From contig LUCM01008442.1 of the NCBI GenBank assembly GCA_008360955.1, forward strand, positions 74,440-138,439: a DNA stretch of 64,000 bases. The letters run 5' to 3'. Origin of the DNA: Fasciolopsis buskii. Its lineage: Eukaryota > Platyhelminthes > Trematoda > Plagiorchiida > Fasciolidae. A program made the position numbers and the translations under genes. Position 1 is the stretch's first letter. Each line of letters starts with the position of its first letter. Below the pieces are notes generated by a model. It had not been told where the DNA came from. It was given only the letters and a program-made list of their open reading frames with translations, and made no database searches. Shown piece by piece: positions 23,309-34,112 of this stretch.

Positions 23309-26300
23309 GGCTTGAAAGCTAGCGTAAGATTATTTCGTTTTTGTTTAGACTTCTTTTCTTCAATATAACCTAAAAAGTATAATGTAAATCACTGTTGCAA
23401 TATGACCGTTAATTTTACAGTGGTCAAATAGTAAGGAATTACAATAACCAGTCAATGCGGTCTACCGAAACCAGTTGTTTTTGTAGATTCATCATTGGAA
23501 AACAGTAATTTTTACTTTATATTCGGCGCAGAATGAACACTTCCACCGATCGAAATTGTCACTCACGGTACGCCGAGAACGTCGACTGATTATCATCCAT
23601 CTTTTTCGTATGATGTTTGGCTGCCGAATAGCAAACAACACCGCACATATGTTACCAATCGATTGACTCACCACACCAAGATGCTGAACAGCCCATTGCT
23701 TGGTATGGAATTAAGTCGAAAAACAAACGATTTTCGGGGTGATTTGATTTGGAGCCTTTTCGTTGTAATCAGATCGACTGCATTCTCGCTTCACCCGCGC
23801 GCTCCGTTCAGGGCTTTACTGTTCCGAATTGGATAACACAGTCACTTTGGCCGATAGTGAGCAACACGAGCGTACAATCACCCGAACGTGTCAGGTGGGA
23901 AGTGGTTTGGTTGTGCAACAAAAACTTAGGACGCCCGGTTGCCGTCAGTATCTGTCGCCGAACCAGCGCCCACATCGTTGCCTCATCAGCCTTGGTTGTG
24001 TAAGATGCTACCCCTGTGTCACAGCATGTTCACAACTATTCAGAGATCCACGGACACGGAAACTAAGAGGCATGTCAGATGAGCATAATGACAAGCAGCC
24101 ATTGGCGATCCTATCGATTGGAGTCACCATGGGTCTTTGTTGCTGCTTGCTTGCTGCAACCCTTTTGACGGATGGAGAGAGAGGTTAGTTGCCAACGAAT
24201 AAACCACTTTTTCGGGACCAAGAATTAAGTGTGGTCATTGTTACTATATTCTGTTGATTTTTCATTGTGAGTCAAAGGTAACTATTGCCAAACCGGGTTG
24301 AGCAATGAGGAACTTGATGAAAGTTGGATCGGGAATTCGTTTGAGAACTTTGACCCGACTCACTGACCACCGTAAATATGTTACTAATTTCTTCGTCAGA
24401 TATTTGTGTGTTATGTTTAACCTGGTGAGAGACTGAACTTCGAGGTCCAGCTACGTGAACCTCGGTTTTGAATTTTTAACCACCTAAAGATAAGGTCATG
24501 AAATTCGGAAAGCACACGTCTTTTGCTGTTATTGAGCTACCACCCTGTTTGTCATGATCTGGGACTATTGAGATCTTTGGCGAATTCGGTTAGTTCATGT
24601 TTCACAGAAATAGGAAACGTTGTTTATGCAACGGGAACGAAAAGCTTCGAGGATTTTTCTGATGCTTATGTCCAAACAGTTTAGATGCGACGGCTGTACT
24701 TTGTGCCCGTTCCTACAGAGTGGCGGTTAGTTTTCTAACTTATTTTACAACCATGTTAAGTCTATGCGTCACTGCATGCTTGTCATTTCTATACCTCTGT
24801 TTTTCTATGGATTTCCCTCATGTTTCTCACGTTATCAGTGGCTTAGTTTCTAATTGGGCTACTTTAATACTTGCGTCAGCATTGTGTCGTGTTTGCTGTT
24901 ACGTTAACTCTGCATATTCTGATAGTTGCCTTTTTCATTTCTCTCGCTCTCATTTTTACTGTCATATTGTCTATATTTCCTAAGGTTTTAATAGCATAAC
25001 TCAATCGATATTTTCAGTTAACAACCCGATTCATTAAATTTCGATTTCGGCATGGTTTTTGCCTATCTCTTGACTGTGATTGCTGCTTTCATGATCAACC
25101 CGGTGCAGACACTGTCTAACAGGCTTTCAGTGAGTAATCACAAAACCGGCCCCATTTCGTTATCATTCCGATAGGCATTTGTGCACAGCCTTCAAACGTC
25201 TTGCCCGTGGATTTTATCTCTGTTCCTAATCTGAGCTAGTTGCGACCTGTCTATTTACATCACTTCCACCAACAACCGAAGAATATGTTCTGTCTGTATT
25301 TGGTATTCTTCTGTGATCATTGAACCACCTGCGTGCAAATTTGAGATTCCGAAAAATATCTGTATTAAGCGCCACTACTAAAAATCCTTGCTAGTAGGCA
25401 GGACCGACTTAAGAACAACATGAAGTCGGCCTTAGGAGGGGACTGGTAGTTGATGCTCCCTTTTGCCTGCTGTTTGTCGCCAATTGCCTTATATTCTAGT
25501 CTACTGAATGAGGATGACAATCAGTTGGCTTCGGTTCTTCAGCGTACTATTAGGAATCTAATTTTGCTCACTGAAGTGATACCGTTAACCTTCCGTGTCA
25601 ATTTGTTAAAGTTGTGTCTTGACGGGAGAGCGTGCTAGAAATCTGCTTTGATATGCTAATCAGCGATTCACGCAACAAACACTGAAGCTTCCTGACTGTG
25701 AATGCAGTTTAGCGGAGGAGTTGCTTACTCTAAACCTTAGTGTCAGGGTGTGGAAAGGTCCGCAGATTTTTTTTCGACTACTCGTCTACAGTCTTTGTCA
25801 TTCGGCTGGCGCCCTATGGATATCCGGCAACCACCTCCCTGAAATATTGTTGAACTGTATTTATATCAACAAAGGTAAAGCGACTTAACGGACGGATCAG
25901 AAGCTACGGATCAGTATTTTCGGAGCCGCAATGGGAATCAGTTTTTGCTCTTCATTGAGCTAGTAATTCAGGTCATGATTGTTTAACTTCTTTCAATGCA
26001 TACCGAAATTGCCCAAGTCGTTACTACCAACTTTGTTAGGCAAATTCGTCTTTCGTTTACCAGCTAACGCTAAAATGATTCTTTCCAAGCTGTCGGGTTG
26101 TCCACTATTCACATTAAAAAGCATATTACGTACTATTTAAATTTTGGTCGGAATTCAAGGGGCAACAGAAACGGCAGTGGTAGAATACCATTTTGCCTTA
26201 CTATTTTCGCGATTTGAGTCTTACGTTTCTGTCAGCCGATGAGTGAACCCCCGAAATTTTTGATTTTATCAAGCTACTTATTTCCAAGTTGCACTATAAG

Positions 26301-26812
26301 TCAAATTTCGGATTTAGCGAGTTCAGGGGAACTGTTTGTTCTTCACGTTCTGACTGTAAATTAGACCGCGTGTGTTAAACGAGTTTGATGATAGTACTGA
26401 CATCGTCACCCATGGCGCTACTCCCTAAATTTGAAAATGAAAACTGACTCGTTGATAAACATGGTACTATAAGCGTTGCAACACATTTCCACATGTAGAT
26501 CCGTGTCGTCCGTCATTTGGTTCCTTCATTCCAAGCTTATCGGATAAGCTACCACCTTGATTTTTCGCTCAACTAGTAGTTAGAGGATAATCTGGAAATG
26601 GTCAAAGCAAGTAGGGCTATTATGCATCCGATCCTGCAGAAGGTGCGTGAGAGTCACCATGATCAGACTGCTAGTTGAGTTGGTCTGGTGATGACAGAGT
26701 CAATAAATCTGTACGAAGAAAGTGTTAGTAATAGCAAAAATGAATGGCTCATCAAATAATTCAGCGTGTGATATGATTCTCTCAAACTCCCTATTAAGAT
26801 GTGCCATGGAAG
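23309..26812 (+). repeat. 3.5-kb segment, left copy of an inverted duplication
   Basis: Almost all of this stretch reappears in reverse complement at 28213-31550, and its end (26020-26812) also reappears directly at 27443-28189. The copies differ by many single-base insertions and deletions, often in homopolymers, plus substitutions. The left boundary coincides with the end of the block around the 150-bp exon. The inner end carries a further, degraded copy of that exon. The differences look more like uncorrected long-read errors than old evolutionary divergence. Confidence 0.7.
23829..24188 (+). CDS. possible exon with membrane-like segment, unknown
   Basis: A frame of about 119 codons contains a Cys cluster (CLISLGCVRCYPCVTAC) followed by a hydrophobic segment (LAILSIGVTMGLCCCLLAA) and a GTTAGT donor-like site near 24183. 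Cysteines before one hydrophobic helix could mark a small membrane protein. A competing frame is also open over the first part (23749-24003), and in the inverted copy (30700-31110) both frames are broken by indels. I cannot name a family. A chance frame is about as likely as an exon. Confidence 0.2.
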   Translation: MDNTVTLADSEQHERTITRTCQVGSGLVVQQKLRTPGCRQYLSPNQRPHRCLISLGCVRCYPCVTACSQLFRDPRTRKLRGMSDEHNDKQPLAILSIGVTMGLCCCLLAATLLTDGERG

Positions 26813-27432
26813 CACTAAGCACTGTACAGCTGTCTTTTCCTTCTAGGAGTCTGATGGAGCTAGTGCATATGCACCCGATGCCCGAACTGGGACCACGGAA
26901 ACCGGCAAGTAATATAGACTGTTTTCAGTCGGACGCCTTTCATTCGTAAATACGTACCGAACCGGTCTGAACGGTTTGGTTCAAATTCGCCACTTTGATA
27001 CATGTGTTCCATCCTACTCTAGTCACTTGATTTGGCACCGCCACGGGCGCGCTACCGCACAGCAAGTCGACCTTCGGGACGCGGTAGGATGACTTCTGCG
27101 TGCATGACTAACACGATCGGCTAATTCCACGGATATTGTTGACACATGACCTTAAACAGAGCTTGCCCTACTTGGATTGTATGTTCGTTCTGATGGTGTA
27201 GGGTAGCAGATTGATGTTCTCAGTCAAATAATTCACCGTGTGATATGTATCGCTCAAGGCTGACTATTAAAGATTGCATGGAAGCACTAAGCAACTGTAC
27301 AGCTGTTTTTCTTCCTTCTTTGGAATCATGAGCGGGCTGCATAGTGCACGTGCCCGAGATCTGGGACGCGGAACCCGGCCGAAGGATCAGACTGATTTTC
27401 AGTGCGAAGCCGCTTGCCATTATGTAAAGTAC
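26747..27432. repeat. degraded tandem copies of the exon block next to the gap
   Basis: Starting at 26747 and again at about 27222 the sequence repeats CAAATAATTCA(C/G)CGTGTGATATG and GGAAGCACTAAGCA..CTGTACAGCTGT, which also mark the 23-kb exon. The two starts are about 475 bp apart. Between them, 26954-27085 reads the reverse complement of about 23310-23180 (CCGAACCGG, GAACGGTTTG, CTACCGCACAGCA). Forward, inverted and forward pieces in a row beside a sequence gap point to fold-back at a contig end. Confidence 0.55.
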
Positions 27433-27442
27433 NNNNNNNNNN
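27433..27442. other. assembly gap (10 N)
   Basis: Ten Ns join two contigs. Coding frames read through the gap are meaningless. The true distance is unknown. Confidence 0.98.
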
Positions 27443-28189
27443 GTTACTACCAACTTGTTAGCAAATTCGTCTTTCGTTTACCAGCTAACGCTAAAATAGT
27501 TCTTTCCAAGCTTCGGGTTTCCACTATTCACATTAAAAACATATAAGTACTATTTAAAATTTGGTCGGAATTCAAGGGGCAACAGAATCGGCCAGTGGAT
27601 AGAATACATTTGCCTTACTGATTATCGCGATTGAGTCTACTTTCTGTCAGCCATGAGTGAACCCCGAAATTTTTGATTTTATCAAGCTACTTATTCCAAG
27701 TTGCACTATAAGTCAATTCTGATTAGTCGAGTTCGGGAACTGTTTGTTCTCACGTTCTGAGGTAAATTAGACGCGTGTGTTAACGAGTTGATGATAGTAC
27801 TGACATCGTCACCATGGGCTACTCCCTAAATTTGAAAATGAACTGACTCGTGTAAACATGGTAACTATAAGCGTTGCAACACATTCCACATGTAGATCCG
27901 TTCTCGTCATTTGGTTCCTTCATTCCAAGCTTATCGGATAAGCTACCACCTTGAATTTCGCTCAACTAGAGTTAGAGGAAATTCTGGAAATGGGCAACAA
28001 GTAGGCTATATGCATCCGATCCTGCAGAAGGTCGTGAGAGCACCAGATAAGACTGCTAGTTGAGTTGTCTGGTGATGAAACTCAATAAACTGTACGAAGG
28101 ATAAGTGAGTAATAGCAAAATGAATGTTCTCATCAAATAATTCACCGTGTGATATGATCTCTCAACTCACTATTAAGATTGCATGGAAG
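27443..28189 (+). repeat. left arm of a perfect 747-bp inverted repeat
   Basis: This arm is the exact reverse complement of 28213-28959 as far as I compared it. The two ends are equidistant from the centre with no net indel. It is also a direct, diverged copy of 26020-26812. The arm begins at the first base after the gap, so it may be longer in reality. Confidence 0.85.
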
Positions 28190-28212
28190 AAACAGCTGTA
28201 CAGTGCTTAGTG
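28190..28212. repeat. 23-bp spacer at the centre of the palindrome
   Basis: The 23 bases continue the right arm only. They are the reverse complement of what follows GCATGGAAG in the 23-kb copy (CACTAAGCACTGTACAGCTG, then TTT). So the right arm is complete up to the turn, while the left arm stops 23 bases short. Confidence 0.8.
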
Positions 28213-28959
28213 CTTCCATGCAATCTTAATAGTGAGTTGAGAGATCATATCACACGGTGAATTATTTGATGAGAACATTCATTTTGCTATTACTCACTTA
28301 TCCTTCGTACAGTTTATTGAGTTTCATCACCAGACAACTCAACTAGCAGTCTTATCTGGTGCTCTCACGACCTTCTGCAGGATCGGATGCATATAGCCTA
28401 CTTGTTGCCCATTTCCAGAATTTCCTCTAACTCTAGTTGAGCGAAATTCAAGGTGGTAGCTTATCCGATAAGCTTGGAATGAAGGAACCAAATGACGAGA
28501 ACGGATCTACATGTGGAATGTGTTGCAACGCTTATAGTTACCATGTTTACACGAGTCAGTTCATTTTCAAATTTAGGGAGTAGCCCATGGTGACGATGTC
28601 AGTACTATCATCAACTCGTTAACACACGCGTCTAATTTACCTCAGAACGTGAGAACAAACAGTTCCCGAACTCGACTAATCAGAATTGACTTATAGTGCA
28701 ACTTGGAATAAGTAGCTTGATAAAATCAAAAATTTCGGGGTTCACTCATGGCTGACAGAAAGTAGACTCAATCGCGATAATCAGTAAGGCAAATGTATTC
28801 TATCCACTGGCCGATTCTGTTGCCCCTTGAATTCCGACCAAATTTTAAATAGTACTTATATGTTTTTAATGTGAATAGTGGAAACCCGAAGCTTGGAAAG
28901 AACTATTTTAGCGTTAGCTGGTAAACGAAAGACGAATTTGCTAACAAGTTGGTAGTAAC
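28213..28959 (-). repeat. right arm of the perfect inverted repeat
   Basis: Exact reverse complement of 27443-28189. It contains minus-oriented Y-segment sequence and no convincing gene. Confidence 0.85.
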
Positions 28960-31550
28960 GACTTGGGCTAATTTCGTATGCATTGAAGAAGTTAAACATC
29001 ATGACTGATTACTAGCTCATGAAGGCAAAACTGATTCCCATGGGGCTCCGAAAATATGATCGTAGCTTCTGATCGTCCGTAAGTCGCTTTACCTTTGTTG
29101 ATTATATAAGTTCACAATATTTCAGGGAGGTGTTGCCGATATCCATAGGCCACCGAATGAAAGACTGGTAGACGGTAGTCGAAAAAAATCTGGGACTTTC
29201 ACACCCTGACCAAGGTTTAGAGTAGCACCTCCTCCGGCTAAACTGCATTCACAGTCAGGAAGCTTCAGTGGTTTGTGCTTGATCGCTTGATTAGCATATC
29301 AAAGCAATTTCTAGCACGCTTCTCCCTCAAACAACTTTAAAAATGTGACACGGAAGGTTAACGGTATCACTTCAGTGAGCAAAATTAGATTACCTAATAG
29401 TTACGCTGAGAACGAGCCAATGATTGTATTTACTTGGTGACTGATATGGATTGGCGACAAACAGCGGCAAAAAGGGAGCAGCAACTACCAGTCCCCTTCC
29501 TAAGGCCGACTTAATTTGTTTTAATCGTCTGCCTACTAGCAAGGATTTTAGTAGTGGCCTTATAATGATATTTTTCGGAAATCTCAAATTGCACGCAGGT
29601 GGTTCATGATCACAGAAGAATACCAAATACAGACAGAACATATTCTTCGGTTGTTGGTGGAAGTGATGTAAATAGACCAGGTTCGCACTAGCTCATTAGG
29701 AACAGAGATAAAATCCACGGGCAAAATTTGAGGCTGTGCACAAATGCTATCGGAATGATAACGGAATGGGGCCGGTTTTGTTGAATTCCACTGAAAGCCT
29801 GTTAGACAGGTGTCTGCACCGGTTGATCATGAAATGCACAATCACAGTCAAGAGATAGCAAAAACTCATGCCGAAATCGAATTTAATGATCGGTTGTTAA
29901 CTGAAAATATTTCGATTGAGTTATTGTCTATTAAACCTTTAGGGAATATAGACAAGATTATGACAGTCAAAAATGAGGGATGCTGAACAAAATGGGAATA
30001 AGGCATACTTTCAGAATATGCAGAGTTAACGTAACAGCAAACACGAAATGCTGACGCAAGTATAAAGTAGCCCAATTAGAAACTAAGCCTGATAACGTGA
30101 CGAAACATGAGGGAAATCCATAGAAAAACAGAGGTATAAAATGACAAGGCATGCAGTGACCAAGACTTAACATGGTTGTAAAATAAGTTAGAAACTAAAC
30201 GCTCACTCTGTAGGAACGGGCACAAAGTACAGCCGGTCGACATCTAACTGTTGGACATAAGCATAGAAAAATCCTGAAGCTTTTCGTTCCCTTGCATAAA
30301 CAACGTTTCTATTCTGTGAAACATGAACTAACGAATTCGCAGATCTCAATAGTCCAATCATGACAAACAGGTGTAGCTCAATTATACAGCAAAGAGTGTG
30401 CTTTCGAATTTCATTGACCTTATCTTTAGGTTGGTTAAAAAAATTAAAAAACCGAGGTTCACGTAGCTGGACTCGAAGTTCAGTCTCTCACAGGTTTACA
30501 ATCATTACGAAGATTAGTAACATATTTACGGTGGGTCAGTGATCGGTCAAAGTTTCCAAACGAATTCGATCACTTTCATCAGAGTTCCTCATTGCTTCAA
30601 CCCGGTTGGCAAATAGTTACCTTTGACTAACATGAAAAATCACAGAATATAGTAACATGCACACTTAATTCTTGGTCGAAAAGTGGTTTATTCGTTTGCA
30701 ACTAAGCCTCTCTCCCATCCGTCAAAGGGTTTCAGCAGCAGCAGCAACAGACCATGTGACCCAATCGATAGGATCGCAATGGCTGCTTGTCATTATGCTC
30801 ATCTGATCATGCCTCTTAGTTCCGTTGTCCGTGTTGATCTCTGATTAGTTTGTGACATGCTGTGCAAACAGGGGTAGCATTTACACAACCAGGCTGATGA
30901 GGCAACGGATGTGCGCTGGTTGGCGACAGATACTGACGGCAACCGCGTGTCTACAGTTTTGTTGTTGCACAACCAAACCACTTCACTGACACGTTCGGTG
31001 ATTGTACGCTCGTGTTGCTCACTATCGGCCAAGTGACTGTTTATCCATTCGGAACAGTAAAGCCCGACGGAGCGCGCGTGAGAGAGAATGCAGTCGATCT
31101 GATTACCAACGAAGGCTCCAAATCAATCACCCCGAAAATCTGTTGTTTCGAGCTTAATTCCATACCAAGCATGGCTGTTCAGCATCTTGTGTGGTGAGTC
31201 AAACGATTGGTAATCACTATGTGCGTGTTTGTTTGCTATTCGGCAGCACAACATCATAGGAAATGGATGATAATCAGTCGACGTTTCGGGTACCGTGAGT
31301 GACATTTCGATCGGTGAAGTGTTCATTCTGCGACAGATTCATAAATAAAAATACTGTTTTCATGATGAATCTTACAAAAACAACTGTTTTCGGTAGACCC
31401 ATTGACTGGTTATTGTAATTCCTTACTATTTGACCACTGTAAATTAACGGTCATATTGCACAGTGATTTACATTATACATTTTTAGGTATATCTGAAGAA
31501 AGAAGTCTAAACAAAAACGAATAATCTTACGTAGCTTCAAGCGCCAGCTC
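28960..31550 (-). repeat. diverged inverted copy of 23309-26019
   Basis: Read in reverse complement it follows the left copy base by base with frequent indels. Examples are the pair at 24010-24185 versus 30705-30890, and AATAATCTTACGTAGCTTC near 31530 versus GAAAGCTAGCGTAAGATTATT near 23320. Homology ends at about 31550, at the same boundary where the left copy begins. Beyond it the sequence is unrelated to the left flank. Confidence 0.75.
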
Positions 31551-33460
31551 ATGAGGAATAGGTATTGATCAAGCAACACAAATAATACCTAAGTTTGGAG
31601 ATCCATTTGTTTTTCCGGCGGGTGCACGGCAGGATTAGGCTGACAAGAGCTTGATTCACAGGGGCAACTTTTCATCGCAGTTTTTCATATCCACCAAAAT
31701 ATTGTGGTTCCATCCAGCTTACTAAGTCGGACTGCGACTGAACACAGGTAACCGTGCCATTCTGCTCAAGTTAAATATATTTAAACTTGTCCATGTTTTA
31801 AGAAAATCATTAAAAAATGTTTTTAGCCATTAAAAGTGCCCTGTTAAACTGTCCACTATCCCGCATAGTGCAGCTAACTCAAGTTTTATTAAATTTTGAC
31901 CAAAATAAGTATTCGCTCAGTGTTCATTATTATACCTCTAAGATCAGGAAAAATTTCAATCAATTTATCCTATTCCCACCGGAGGTCAGTGTGATTGTCA
32001 AGTTATTCTTAACCTCAAAAGGCTGGAGAACAGGCTTGTACCTAACGCAGATTCCGTTCTTTACGGGAGTCATATTATCGCTTATGAGCATTTGGGTCTC
32101 ACCTATTCGATACGGTTAGGTTTATAGAAACGTGTCCTGGAATGAAATGAAGGCGCAGTTATTGGCTAAAATCACAGCAATTGTCAACACACTCAATGGT
32201 GACGAAGCTAAGTTGACGGATCACGTAATTCATCCGTGACTTATACATTTGCGGTATACTTTGTTCGAAAATTCGTGGTTATCCAGCTCATGGATGTTAA
32301 AAACAGCAGGAATCTAATGAACGATAAAAAATCAACGACCAAATAATCAAGTGTTACAGACGAGGAGGGAACTGTACGTTTGTTTCATTTAATTTGGCAA
32401 AAGTGACACAACAGAGACAGAATTTGTGTTTACAGTCAGTCTTATTACACTTTTAAGTTTTTTTTTATAGTCAGAAGCACTAGTCGGTTTCCAAACTGAA
32501 CGTATTTTTCATTGGACCCCAGAAATGGAGAGCTACGCCAACACTATATCGGGGTATGTGAGGCTTTCTGTAGAATGTACTGAGAAACCGGTCTTCAGAA
32601 GCAACTTGACTACCCTGAAAAGCATCATAGCCAGATAACTAACACGAGCCCGGAGAGGGCGTCAGTCCGTCGACAACCGTGGGAAGCAATGAAGCCAGTA
32701 GGACGACCACGTGTTTGCACGCCACATAGGTGACAACGTATTTGATCTGCTCATTGACCAACAAATTTTACTATCTCCTCACGCATATGAGCTCTAAGAG
32801 CTTACATGTGATCCAACGAAAGCCAATGTTCTGTCTTTAGAATGTTGTTATTCGCGTGACCAGAGGGACCATTGCGAAAATTGTTAACAATGGGTCCAGT
32901 TGAATTTCACGTGTGACAATCTGTTACTGTATGCATGCATTTGCAATCTGCTCCAGTGTAGAATAGATTGTGCACAGATATGAAGGCGGCTGCCTCGAAA
33001 ACGTGATGCATTAATTAGTTAGAAACCCGAGACCCGGATGATTCGTAACGGAATACCAATTATTTGGTTGTGATCTGTGTGTGATTATTCGGGTGTACAA
33101 ATACGCATTTTCCTAATCGTGGCTTTCTAAAGATGAAGGGCAGATACTACCCGTTTTCACACAATAGAGGAAGATTCTTGTTCTTCACTCTCTCAGATGT
33201 GAACAATCACCACAACGTTCCAGTATTCGTGTATGCAAAAAACAAGATTTTTTCAAATCGCTATTAGGTTTTATTTGGTGAGGTGTGGCAAACAAGAAGT
33301 CAAAGAATACACGATGGGATTTATTTTGGATTCGTCCTGACCCACTGAACACAAATGGTGATGGGTTTTTGTAGTAGTGTGGATTAACTGCCATGTTGTA
33401 TACCCATTACACATTGCTTCACGAACTTACCTCGACGAGGTAGACAAATAAAGAAGCGAA
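31551..33460. other. no recognisable gene
   Basis: Frames such as 31817-32119(+) and 33185-33394(-) have no domain or paired splice borders. A run of eight T lies near 32460. Confidence 0.45.
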
Positions 33461-33464
33461 ATTC

Positions 33465-33700
33465 ACCGATGCACGGACCCCAGTCTTCAGGTTCAACACT
33501 CTTGAACTTTTCGAGTAATCACTTGCGAGATGGTGGTTCAGACATCAACATTGTGGCGTCCCAACCGGAAGGTCACGGGCTTGAATCTTCCCACCGCAAG
33601 TCAGCTTCTCTATTTGGCAGTCGTCAGGTCGTTACTCCCTACTCGAAGATCAAGTATGTTGTTCCTACAATTATAAATGAAGTGAAAAATGAAGGGTAGG
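33465..33700 (+). repeat. SINE-like repeat
   Basis: The order GATGGTGGTTCAGACATC, GGAAGGTCACGGGCTTGAATC (eroded B box), CCCACCGC, TTGGCAGTCGT and a tail with ATTATAAATGAAG parallels the copy at 53870-54035 (GACGGTGGTTAAGAGGAT, TTGGCAGTCAT, ATTAATAAATGAAG). The frame at 33469-33699 reads through the repeat and is not considered a gene. Confidence 0.5.
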
Positions 33701-33951
33701 GAAAAGAAATGCGCTGTTGTAACCAGCTTTTACGGCTTACTCTAGACTTCTCATGCGCTACTCTAAAGTGGGGTCACACCTAAAACATTACGCCTTATTG
33801 GCTGGTTTGAACAGGAGGGCTTGACCATAAGTATTTGGGTAGTTTGGTTGTCAAGCCCTCTGATCGGTTACTGATGGCAATGACGCGAAAATTCGGAAAT
33901 AATGTTAAGAGCATCTTTAAAACTCTCGGGTTGACACTTTGTCCTCTTTAG

Positions 33952-34112
33952 TAAACCACCGCTCAGTGAATGTTCGGACCGAATCACGGGAAATGTTTTT
34001 AGTAAACTATCGATGCGTTTTATGTTTCACTCATTGTGAATGCAATATCCACAACACAATACGGCTTGTAGTTGCTGAAATTCTCCACAATTCTCGTTAT
34101 CTTATGAGACAG
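33952..34112 (+). CDS. candidate internal exon, unknown protein
   Basis: A pyrimidine-rich acceptor (GTCCTCTTTAG, ending 33951) and a donor-like CAG followed by GTGCGC (34113) bound a 161-bp open frame that enters in phase 1 and leaves in phase 0. It encodes NHRSVNVRTESREMFLVNY, then CVLCFTHCECN with four cysteines, then IRLVVAEILHNSRYLMRQ. The composition is protein-like. I do not recognise the domain, and no neighbouring exon with a compatible phase was found. Confidence 0.3.

Noticed and set aside
24720..24983. Hydrophobic 87-codon frame resembling a multi-pass membrane protein
   Set aside because: T-rich sequence gives Phe/Leu/Cys codons by composition. It is broken in the inverted copy and has no splice borders.
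27220..27546. Open frames crossing the N gap
   Set aside because: They read through ten unknown bases joining two contigs, so the translation has no meaning.
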